Shown here piece by piece: positions 55,243 to 64,000 of a stretch of 64,000 bases of DNA (positions are counted from its first letter, which is position 1; every line of letters begins with the position of its first letter). Where the stretch lies: NCBI RefSeq assembly GCF_905171765.1, contig NC_053389.1:212976624-213040623 (forward strand), in the 5' to 3' direction. Source of the stretch: Bufo bufo (Eukaryota > Chordata > Amphibia > Anura > Bufonidae). Both the position numbers and the translations under genes were made by a program. Below the pieces are notes generated by a model. The model was not told the origin of the DNA. It ran no database searches and worked only from the letters and a program-made list of their open reading frames with translations.

Positions 55243-56640
55243 ATTGCCACATCCGTAACTACCTACTCTATAAAACTGTCACATGACCTAACCCCTCAGA
55301 TAAACGCTGTAAAAATAAATAAATAAAAACTGTCCAAAACAGCCAATTTTTTGGTCACATTGCCCCATAAAGTGTAATAATGAATGATCAAGAAATCCTA
55401 TGTACCCAAAAATGGTACCAATAAAAACCTCAACTCTTTCTGCAAAAACTAGCCCCTGCACAAGACGATCGGCAGAAAAAATAAAAAACATATGGCGTCA
55501 GAAAATGGACACACAAAAACATAATTTCTTTTTCAAAAATGCTTTATTATGTAAAACTGAAACAAACAAAGTAGACATATTTGATATCATTGTGTCCGTA
55601 ACAACCTGCTCTAGAAAAATAGCACATGATCTACCTAGTCAGATGAATCCTGTAGTAAAAAAAAAAAAAAAAAAAAGCCAAAATTTTCAGTTACCTTGCT
55701 CACAAAAAACTTAAAATAGAGCAATTAAAAATCATATGTACCCCAAAATAGTTACCAATAAAACTGGCACCTTATCCCCTAGTTTCCAAAATAGGGTCAC
55801 TTTTTTGGGAGTTTCTACTGTATGCGGTCCATCAGGGGGGCTTTAAATGGGACATGGGCATCAAATACCAGTCCAGCAAAATCTGCCTTCCAAAAACCAT
55901 ACGGTGTTCCTTTCCTTTCTGCGCCCATTACAATCAGTTTTACGACCACATGTGGGGTGTTTCTGTAAACCGCAGAATCAGGTAAAAATTGAGTTTTGTT
56001 TGGCTGTTAACCCTCAATGTGTTAAAGAAAAAAATGTAATAAAATGGAAAATCTGCCAATTCATTTTCCCTTTAATTCTTGTGGAACACCTAAAGGGTTA
56101 ACAAAGTTTGTAAAATCAGTTTTGAGTAACTTGAGGGGTGTAGTTTATACAATGGGGTCATTTATGGGGGGGGTCCCACAAAGTGACTTCAGACCTTAAC
56201 TGGTCCTTAAAAAGTGGGTTTTGGAAATTTTCCTAAAAATTTTAAGAATTGCTTCTAAACTTCTAAGCCTTCTAACGTCCTAAAAAATAAAATGACATTT
56301 TCAAAATGGTGCCAACATAAAGTAGACATATGGGGAAAATGTTAAGTAATAAATATTTATTAGGTATGACTTTCTGTTTTAGAAGCAGAGAAATAGAAAT
56401 TTAGAAAATTGTGAATTTTTCTAAATATTTGGTAAATTTGGGATTTTTTCATAAATAAAGGTGATATATATTGACTCAAATTTATCATGAAGTACAATAT
56501 GTCCCGAGAAAACAATCTCAGAATGGCTTGGATAAATAAAAGTGTTCCAAAGCATTACCACATAAAGTGACGCATGTCAGATTTGGTAAATTTTGACCTG
56601 GACACTGGGGCATCAATGACCCTTGGTCATGAAGGGTTAA
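55243..56640 (+). repeat. Long AT-rich interspersed repeat, sense part
   Basis: It resumes with ATTGCCACATCCGTAACTACC and runs colinear with 5960-6815 to AAGGGTTAA at 56632-56640. Shared words: CACCTAAAGGGTTAACAAAG and CCTTAAAAAGTGGGTTTTGG. Non-coding. Confidence 0.8.
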
Positions 56641-57164
56641 TGTTGGGAAACCTTAACAAAATAATATTTTATGTGTTTTTCTTTTTCTCTTTGCCTAAGG
56701 GCTCATGCACACAAACTTATTTAGTTTCTGTGTCCGTTCCAGGGGGTTTTTTGGGGCCCATATGCAGAACCATTCACTTCAATGGGGCTGCAAAAAAAAA
56801 CTGAAATTACTCTGTGTAGCAATCCTTTTCCGTATGTCCGTTTCGTAAAAAAAAATTTTATATGTCCTATTATTGTCCGCATTACGGACAAGGATGGGAC
56901 TGTTCCATTAGGGGGCCAGCTGTTCATGTCCACAAAATACGAAATGCATACAGACATAAGATAAGATGCCTTTATTGTCACTGTACAATACACATGAATA
57001 CAATGTACAATACAATCAAATGTTGTCTGGGGCAATCCTAGATGCCATGGACAGAGGGAACAAGAATTGACATTTAAATTAAAGTATACACTAGAAAAAA
57101 AGAAAACACATTGTACTAAAAAAGCATTACTGTTCACAGTTCACAGCATATATATACATTCACC

Positions 57165-58190
57165 TAAAGAATTATTAGGAACACCATTTCTATTTCTCAT
57201 TAATGCAATTATCTAGTCAACCAATCACATGGCAGTTGCTTCAATGCATTTAGGGTGTGGTCCTGGTCAAGACAATCTCCTGAACTCCAAACTGAATGTC
57301 AGAATGGGAAAGAAAGGTGATTTAAGCAATTTCGAGCCGTGGCATGGTTGTTGGTGCCAGACGGGCCGGTCTGAGTATTTCACAATCTGCTCAGTTACTG
57401 GGATTTCACGCACAACCATTTCTAGGTTTACAAAGAATGGGGTGAAAAGGGGAAAAACATCCAGTATGCGGCAGTCCTGTGGGCAAAAATGCCTTGTGGA
57501 TGCTAGAGGTCAGAGGAGAATGGGCCGACTGATTCAAGCTGATAGAAGAGCAATGTTGACTGAAATAACCACTCGTTACAACCGAGGTATGCAGCAAAGC
57601 ATTGTGAAGCCACAACACGCACAACCTTGAGGCGGATGGGCTACAACAGCAGCAAGACCCCACCGAGTACCACTCATCTCCACTACAAATAGGAAAAAGA
57701 GGCTACAATTTGGCACGAGCTCACCAAAATTGGACTGTTGAAGACTGGAAAAATGTTGCCTGGTCTGATGAGTCTCGATTTCTGTTGAGGACATTCCAAA
57801 TGTAGAGTTTGAGATGGCTACATCCAGCAGGATAAGTGCCCCATGTCACAAAGCTCGCATGCATTCAAAATTGGTTTCTTGAACATGACAATGAGTTCAC
57901 TGTACTAAAATGGCCCCGTCCACAGTCACCAGATACTTAACCCAATAGAGCATCTATGGGATGTGGTGGAACGGGAGCTTCGTCGCCTCATGGATGTGCA
58001 TCCCTCAAATCTCCATCAACTGCAAAGGATGCCTATCCTATCAATATGTGGCCCAACATTTCTAAAGAATGCTATCAGCACCTTGTTGAATCAATGCCGA
58101 CGTAGAATTAGTGGCAGTTCTTGAAGGCAAAAGGGGTCCAACACCGTATTAGTATGGTGTTCCTAATTAAATCTTTATGTGAGTGTCATA
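57165..58190 (+). mobile_element. Tc1-like transposon (third family), internally deleted
   Basis: Plus-strand ends ATTCACCTAAAGAATTATTAGG and CCTAATTAAATCTTTATGTGAG are imperfect inverted repeats next to TA-rich sequence. Coding traces start at M-G-K-K-G-D-L-S (57302). Between about 57790 and 57810 a segment of the catalytic domain (several hundred bases in complete relatives) is missing. It lies in the LINE 3' untranslated region. Confidence 0.88.
57302..58135 (+). pseudogene. Tc1-like transposase, internal deletion
   Basis: M-G-K-K-G-D-L-S-N-F-E and the paired-type helices (S-V-T-G-I-S-R-T-T-I-S-R) are at 57302-57440. The A-D-R-R-A-M-L-T-E-I-T-T-R-Y-N-R-G unit lies at 57540-57590. The first catalytic motif, S-D-E-S-R-F-L-L-R, is near 57765. 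It then jumps to C-H-K-A-R-M and W-F-L-E-H-D-N-E-F near 57850, and P-I-E-H-L-W-D-V-V-E near 57945. Deletion of the centre removes the second catalytic region, so it is inactive. Confidence 0.85.
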
Positions 58191-58269
58191 TAGCAGAGCA
58201 AAGTAGTGCAAGTGCTTATGAATATATATACAAAACTGATTCAGACACCACTGCAGACAGAGATTCATC

Positions 58270-59110
58270 TTAGGGTTCACGAATGCTGGCAGTAACTTCT
58301 GTCTGTGAGGTAGTTTCTATCCTTGGAAGGGGCAATAGTCTCTCAGCATTTCGGAGACTGATTGCTTTTGGGTAAAAGCTGTTCTTCAGCCTAGTGGTGT
58401 GGGCATGTAGGGCTCTATAACGCCTACCAGAGGGTAGGGGAGTGAAAAGGCTGTGCCCGGGGTGAGTTGTATCCCCACAGATAATCTTTGCCCTGTTGCT
58501 GCAACGAGCAGTGAAGATGTCAAGTGATGGTAATTGAGTACCAGTGATTGTTCCAGCCATTCTGATGATGCGCTTGAGGGTCTTCTTGTCCTCAGAAGAG
58601 CAGCCAGAGTACCACACTGTAATGCAGTATGTGATAGCATATTCTATGGTGCATCTGTAAAAAATGACTAGCAGCTGTTTTGGGAGTTGTGCTTTTTTCA
58701 GACTCCTCAGAAAATGAAGCCTTTGAAGGCCTTTTTTGGTAATTTCAGTTGTGTTTTTTATCCATGACAGGTCATGACTAATATGAACTCCCAAAAATCT
58801 GAAACTTTGAACTACCTCCAACGTTTCCACCATAATGCTAATGGGGGTGGTTGTCCCTTTTTGTTTCTTCGTACCCAGAAATCAGAATTGGCTCCTTGTT
58901 TTCTTGGTATGGAGTATGAGGTTGTTGTTCTTACTCCATCCCTCTAGGTTCTCAACCTCTTTCCTATAGGCAGTTTCATCATTTTTGGAGATTAGGCCAT
59001 CAGCACGGTCGTGTCATCTACAAATTTTTTAATGGTAATTGGTATTGTGAATAGGTTTGCAGTTATTTGTGAAGCGGGCATAAAGAGAGTGCTCAACAAC
59101 ACAGTCTTGC
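58270..59110 (-). pseudogene. LINE reverse transcriptase C-terminal part
   Basis: The catalytic box reads F-V-D-D (59013-59024 on plus coordinates, minus strand) preceded by Lys and followed by T-T. A frameshifted stretch contains N-D-E-T-A-Y-R-K-E-V-E-N-L and W-S-K-N-N-N-L. The 187-codon frame 58833-58270 has F-R-F-L-G-V-H-I-S-H-D-L-S-W, then Y-R-C-T-I-E-Y-A-I-T-Y-C-I-T-V-W-Y and the tail H-P-G-H-S-L-F and L-P-S-G-R-R-Y-R. This is typical of L2/CR1-like non-LTR elements. Confidence 0.85.
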
Positions 59111-59191
59111 GGGTACACATCATCCATATTTTTTTGTGGATCCATGTTTAGTGGGTGGCAAAATACATACAGTCGTGTGCATGAGCCCTAA

Positions 59192-61083
59192 GGGTCCATA
59201 AGGCCATATTATGGATCCCTGGTTGTACGAATCGGAAATGCAGCACTCATGGACTGCTATTGATCAGTTCCTGTACCTTCATGTGCCTCTAATCATGTTC
59301 CAATTGCTTGCAGTATTACAAGAAGATGGGGTAAAAATGCTGTTTTCATGGAGGCACCATATGGTGGCAAGCAGAGTCCCTGCAGCATTATAATACAGTA
59401 AGTGTACATGCCTTGTAATTTTGTAATTAGTTCCATGAGCAATTTTGTTAAACAAGTGGAAGTTTGGAATGTGATAATTATGCAATAATATGGGTTATAT
59501 GTGTTTACTGCTGCAGATCATGGTTATATTGTACCTTTTTCTTAACATCCCAAACAATTCATGGCTCTATGTTGTATCACAATGAAATACTCAGCTTATA
59601 CAAAGGGTTTTATTGCACTTCCTGTTTCAAATTATCTTTCATAGTAGCTGCAAAAAGATAATTAAGCTATTTAAGCAGAAGCATTCTAGAGAGTGCTTTT
59701 ACTTTTAATGAAGCAGTCTCTTGTAGATTAGTATAAAAAGCAAAAGAAAAAGAAGCAAATATAAGCTTGTGATTTTGCATCTTAAGCCAAAGCAGCTGTC
59801 AGATTATGTTATTTACCCACTTAACATTGCGGAAAAAAAAGTATTGACATACTTAGCCCAATTGTTTATGTTGACAAACAATTCAGATTAACACCACGCA
59901 ATGTGTCCTGCAAAGGAGTACATCAGAAAAGGAAATGCAAAAATGAAAAAATAAATAAAAAATCTGGTTTGGTGAAGTTCCAACATCACTGATTCAAAAT
60001 GATCATTGTCAAGATGACTTGATGATGTGCATACATCAATAATTGTACCAAGAAACTTATTTAGGACTTTTCCTTACACAGCATGACCCCATTAAGACTG
60101 TAAAACTCGCAACACAACCATAATACTGTGGCCTAAGCACTTCATATACCAAGTAATGTCACACAGATAAGCCAACAGACAAATGAAAGACATTACAGTA
60201 GAGACCCCTGAATCTGCTGGGGAATTAGGTTCCATGTGGATATTAGCCAACACTACATTGTACTATCTCTATGATAAAAGAAGCACTTTACGACTTCCTT
60301 TGGCACATCCAATTTTGTAGCTTCACTACTCTGTTTCCGTTTTGGGCCATTATTAAACAAAGTAAAGGTTACTCGAACACAAGCACAGCAAATACCATGA
60401 GAGTTGATCTGATAACTGAGACGATATTAATGACTAACGGATGATTAACATCTCTGAAAGAGACATACAAAATGTAATCATGTTACTCAGAACTTAAATG
60501 ATAAATGCTTACACAGCAGTCAACTACAATGAAAGTGAAACCATGGTTATAAACCAAGTGGATATGAGGGTTTTACTTTACTGTTTTTGGAAGGATCCTG
60601 AACAGCTCCTGGTACACCTGGCTTCTAAATGTCACTTATATGCAAAATGTGCATCATAAAGTTATAAAGTTTGATTTTTAGATTTAAAAATCTCTTCATC
60701 AGCAACATGGAAAAGAGCTTCAAGCATTTGCATGTACAGTATATCATTGTAAAATTGTATTGGTATTTGGAGAATTGCATTTTTTTATAAATTATGTATA
60801 AACAGAATAATCCTATACATTTTCCAAACTTGTGTAACCCTTCTCCTCTAGACTAGCATTTTAAAAACTCATGTCCCGCTATTTGAATATTATACATATG
60901 CAGTACACACAAACCTACCTTCCCATACTCTCTACATTTAACTCATCTATTACATGCTAATGGACCTATATTTGTTCAGCAAGCCTCATGGGATAGTGAA
61001 GAGGATAGGAGTGGAAGTAGTGGCAATGATGGTGGTAGTTTTAATCAAAGTAGCTATAGCATAACGTGAATTAAAAAGGTTTG
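59192..61083. other. Quiet AT-rich intergenic sequence
   Basis: No gene, domain or repeat recognised. Frames at 59211-59393 and 59464-59661 lack any familiar feature. Confidence 0.5.
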
Positions 61084-61560
61084 AGAATGAATAAGCTTAC
61101 ACGGGTTTTAAGTGAATAAATATATTTACTAAGTGAGATTAAATATACAATATCACAAACAAATCACATACAGAATTGTAAAAAAGTAAATAAACATCAC
61201 TAGTCTAAATGGGGTGGAGTCTCCATCGATCATGCTATAACGCATGGCTGTATACCACGTTATAACACATGACCAAAACAAAAAGGGTGTACAAGAGATA
61301 GAGCAAATCAATGTTTTCATCCTAACTAGGAAAAAGTTCTTGGTATCATCTCTTGAATTATGTGTCACCGATTTTAAAACCTTTTAGCCCTTCCTAAAGT
61401 GTGCAGCACGCATGTCTCTTTGATATCTCAGGAATGTGGTCTTATCAGCACAAGGGGGATGGGTACTAGATTATAAGGCACATCATTACACAAAATGGTA
61501 ATAATAAAATGGAACATAATTAAAGGGACAGAACCAATCAGTATTTAAAAATACCCTTAC
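61084..61560 (-). repeat. Possible LTR (minus strand) with adjacent polypurine tract
   Basis: On minus, a purine tract AACAAGGGGTGGAATGTAT is followed at 61560 by TGTAAGGGTATTTTTAAATAC, the pattern of a retroviral or retrotransposon polypurine tract next to a 3' LTR. A plausible LTR end is TTCATTCTCA at about 61084. No matching second LTR is visible within the window, so this is unproven. Confidence 0.35.
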
Positions 61561-62230
61561 AATACATTCCACCCCTTGTTCTTCTATTTTAATTCATTTT
61601 CCATACCCAACATCAGGACCTATTTAGTATATATAGTATATAGCCTAGTCATTTGACATAACACTACTTTGGAACCATTGGATCTCTAAAGAAAAAACTG
61701 TGTTGGACTAACAACAAGTGTCTTAGGTGCAAAGTCAATTTGTCCATTTCTTGATGTTCTGTGCACCTTCACAGCCCTTTTTTTTGTGTTGGTTCAAAGT
61801 TACTCATCATTTCTGTGAAGGTGTTTTGCAGGTGTAATGACAGTGCAGGTCTCAGAGCCTCTTATCAGTGTGTGTAAGACAGTCCATTACCTTGTCTGTG
61901 AGAGGAGCTTTGACACTAGGACCTCCTCCCCTCACTGGTCTGCAGATCTTTGGCATCAGTCCTGCTGTGTTGGTCAGGAAGTCTTAGACAGACATATTAT
62001 CTTTGAGGTCCACCTCTGGACAGCCATAGTACAAGCAGCCTTGTTCAGCGTGGCAGATGAGTGGGTTGAAGTCTTTTCTTGTTGGGTCACCGAAAAACTG
62101 TGTTTTTACCACACCTGGTGCTGATGTCTTGGGCAGCCCCTGGACACTTCCTGAGGTGGCCAGTCCCAGCTCTGTTTAACAGCTGATACAACCTGCACTT
62201 AGGGAAGATATAATTTTAAACTCAGTCCAT
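61561..62230 (-). other. Possible retroelement internal sequence upstream of the LTR-like segment
   Basis: A minus-strand frame is mostly open between about 62180 and 61830 with few stops (T-Q-F-F-G-D-P-T-R-K-D-F and a C-H-A-E-Q-G-C stretch). I recognise no gag, pol or env motif. The opposite strand is also open at 61837-62124. Could be a degraded 3' region of an endogenous retroelement or chance. Confidence 0.25.
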
Positions 62231-63300
62231 GTCAGGGAAAGCCATTGATGAAGTGGTTTCCTCTCCACCCCTGCATCAAATGGATCAAATAAAACAAACT
62301 AAAGTCCTTGAACATTTGTCTGTCCAACACTGTATTTGATAACACTTTACAATGGTACCATAGAGTTCCTCTGCCAAAGCAAAATAATCTTTGGTAAACC
62401 CTAAACTTAGTCTAATTATCTGTATATTAAGAATAACATTTCCAATAAACATAAATATATTTTTTTAAGTTATAGGAGAAGACCTGCTTGTCTTCATCCC
62501 TTCAACACATTAAACAATCGCAATTGATGGGTATTTTTTTTTGCAATGTCACTTGTAGTTAATAAAACACAACACCATTAAAATCACATTTATTTGTGAA
62601 CCTTCTGAGATACCCAATGTTGCTTTGTGGTTTACTAATGTGTTATATTGTGTATTTAGCACTTAATACCCTTTGGCATTTTGCAGAAGTATCCAGCTTT
62701 TCCTGATGTTGAAATGAATAGACTTTTTTTTTTATGAAGCAAGCCAGGACTTCTCGTTTTTCATGGGGTGTCTTGTAACTAGGGGATAGGAACATGGGCT
62801 ATCTTTGTGTCTGTGACATCCACCCTTTCCTCCTTCCTCCCCTCCAGGTCATCTAGTCCGTCTCTTCTGTCAGACTGTCATGGTGTAGTTCACTGTGGCA
62901 GTTGAGGCCTTGTAGGCTGGCTGCAGGCTGACACCTGTATATGCTGGTTGAATGTGGCTGCGTGCTGGCTGCGGTGGTTGTGTGTGTGTGTGTGTGAACT
63001 CGGTGGCTTGTGTTTATGACTTTCTTTGTCTATATCTCTGGGTTCCTGCTACTGGTGCAATGCAGGCTGGCTGCATGCACTTTGTGTACTGGCTGTGGTG
63101 TTCCCATGTATCGCTGGTTTTGTGAACAAGCACGGAATTAATGTAGGCACCACTATCAGCCAATAAAAGTGACACAATAATATAATCACTGGCTGAAATC
63201 AAAATAACAAACGTGCGCCTAAGTACAGAGGACCCAGTGTGGATACATACGAGGGTGCCCTGCATGCAGCATGAAACCGTGCTAATAACGGGACGTACCT
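62231..63300. other. Intergenic with a GT microsatellite
   Basis: Nothing coding recognised. A GT run is at 62979-62996 within repeated GCTGGCTGC words (62930-63070). Confidence 0.5.
62979..62996. repeat. (GT)n microsatellite
   Basis: Short uninterrupted GT run. Confidence 0.85.
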
Positions 63301-63340
63301 GAAGACATGGTGGTGGGATGATGACAGGCCTTGAGCGCGA

Positions 63341-63383
63341 GACTTCGACGCGCGTTTCACCTCAGCGGCTTCGTCAGGAGGTA
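63341..63383 (-). ncRNA. Hammerhead-ribozyme-like core (candidate, type I)
   Basis: On minus: CTGACGA (377-371), a small hairpin with GCC and GGT arms, GAAA (358-355), then ACGCGCGT as a minimal helix III and C at the expected cleavage site (347). Helix I can form between ACCTC upstream and GAAGT downstream with four of five pairs. This fits CUGANGA, GAAA and UH in order and spacing. Hammerheads with very short helix III are established in Penelope-like elements. Helix II is short and offset by one base. Confidence 0.55.
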
Positions 63384-63859
63384 CCTGAATAATACATGGG
63401 CAGGGTATATGTAGAGAATATAGTGGGGGTGGGAGGATGGAGAAGAATTACCTAAATGCGGGCACATCTGTGGACCACAACGACTCGGGCGCGGGACGCC
63501 CCCATGGTACGCGGCGCCATCTCTCAGCGCATCCACATCCGCGCATGCGCGGCGCTTAGACGTCATGGAGCGCGTCGAGATGGCGTCGCACAGCGCATGC
63601 GCACCCCGCGACCCCCCGTGGAACGCAGGTGAACCGCAAACAACGGCTCAGATTAGGGCCTAGGGATGATACTGAGTCGCACAATGAATATAACGCTGCC
63701 ACAGGCGCACACACCCGCTATATCCACACAGGGTCCCACACTCACAGGCAATGTTGTGCTAAAAGAGAACCGCCAGTGACCATATGATGTGAGCAGAAAA
63801 TAAGTAAAAATGATACATACAAAATAAGATTATATAGTATAAGGTGAGGGCATGATCAT

Positions 63860-64000
63860 GGGTGTAGCAAATATAGCATAACTCCATGACCTGCCCACAC
63901 AGTGAAAAATAGAATAAAAAGGTGATGTGTTAAGGGTCCATATAAATGGAGCCATGGGAGTGGCTAACCATAGCATAACTCCGTGACCTACCCGCACAGT
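63860..64000. repeat. Direct repeat, about 97-bp spacing, running off the edge
   Basis: GTGTAGCAAATATAGCATAACTCC (63862) and GAGTGGCTAACCATAGCATAACTCC (63958) start two units that end in CCGCACAGT/CCCACACAGT. Confidence 0.75.

Larger units (their letters stand above)
56959..59115 (-). mobile_element. L2/Rex-like LINE, 5'-truncated
   Basis: On minus, RT and C-terminal coding sequence is followed by a 3' end GACAATAAAGGCATCTTATCTT (plus 56959-56980), the usual tail of this fish/amphibian LINE type. It is inserted in the palindromic element; ACAT is seen on both sides, compatible with a short target duplication. A Tc1 copy interrupts the 3' untranslated part (57165-58190). Missing endonuclease and 5' RT indicate 5' truncation. 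Confidence 0.82.
56699..59188. mobile_element. Palindromic element (TAA duplication) split by a LINE
   Basis: GGGCTCATGCACACAAAC and GTCGTGTGCATGAGCCC are inverted and flanked by TAA at 56696-56698 and 59189-59191. Left part ends near 56957 and right part resumes near 59116 (CACATCATCCATATTTTTTTGTGG), the gap being a LINE. TCCGCAAAA-type words assign it to the same family as 8141-8637. Confidence 0.82.
63311..64000 (-). mobile_element. Penelope-type terminal region (partial, continues beyond window)
   Basis: The minus-strand hammerhead-like core (63341-63383) lies next to a CpG-rich leader (63480-63640). A tandem repeat with CATAACTCCATGACCTGCCC and CATAACTCCGTGACCTACCC follows at the right edge. 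The order resembles noncoding pseudo-LTR ends of Penelope-like elements. Coding sequence, if any, would be outside the window. Confidence 0.45.

Noticed and set aside
61837..62124. 95-codon plus-strand frame
   Set aside because: No domain or signal that I recognise; the opposite strand is equally open, so coding cannot be supported.

Overview
This window looks like vertebrate nuclear DNA, most likely from a large-genome frog or toad (anuran amphibian). That is an inference from the transposon mix: Tc1-like elements, BED-finger hAT elements, a chromodomain Ty3/gypsy element, a Penelope-like element, an L2/Rex-like LINE and a dense population of palindromic (foldback) non-autonomous elements. 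I found no intact host gene, no convincing host exon, no tRNA or rRNA and no CRISPR. Every coding trace I recognise belongs to a mobile element, and nearly all are broken by stops, frameshifts or insertions.

Layout. Positions 1-1300 hold the front of a Penelope-like element on the minus strand, running off the left edge. 1.3-13 kb is intergenic DNA with palindromic elements, minisatellites and a hAT fragment. 12.4-13.7 kb and 63.3-64 kb resemble Penelope-type terminal regions and carry hammerhead-ribozyme-like cores on the minus strand. 13.7-16.6 kb is packed with palindromic elements, one nested in another. 16.6-24.4 kb is a stack: an old Tc1 3' end holds a Ty3/gypsy element (17318-24246, 5-bp target duplication TAGAT), which holds two solo LTRs (18881-19395 and 20770-21738). 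24.4-35 kb is intergenic with tandem repeats and palindromic elements, including a nearly perfect 238-bp palindrome with an 8-bp target duplication. 35.6-43.1 kb is a hAT complex: a minus-strand transposase remnant interrupted by a 513-bp solo LTR, beside a 1.74-kb non-autonomous element. 43.9-48.8 kb is a plus-strand hAT 5' part holding a second hAT-type element (45314-48749), which holds a Tc1 element. 48.8-52.3 kb is a further hAT-type non-autonomous region holding another Tc1. 53-56.6 kb is a long AT-rich repeat holding a truncated Tc1. 56.7-59.2 kb is a three-layer nest: Tc1 in LINE in palindromic element. 59.2-63.3 kb is mostly quiet, with one possible LTR.

The genes do not form a pathway; they form a record of successive insertions. 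Several insertions are exact enough (target duplications, reading frame resuming) to give a relative chronology. The parts I consider most worth a second look are the two hammerhead-like cores, the common TWA target duplication shared by many different palindromic elements, the enrichment of TGACGTCA octamers inside such elements, and the perfect 126-bp palindrome inside a Tc1 copy. I do not see a clear new biological system in this window.
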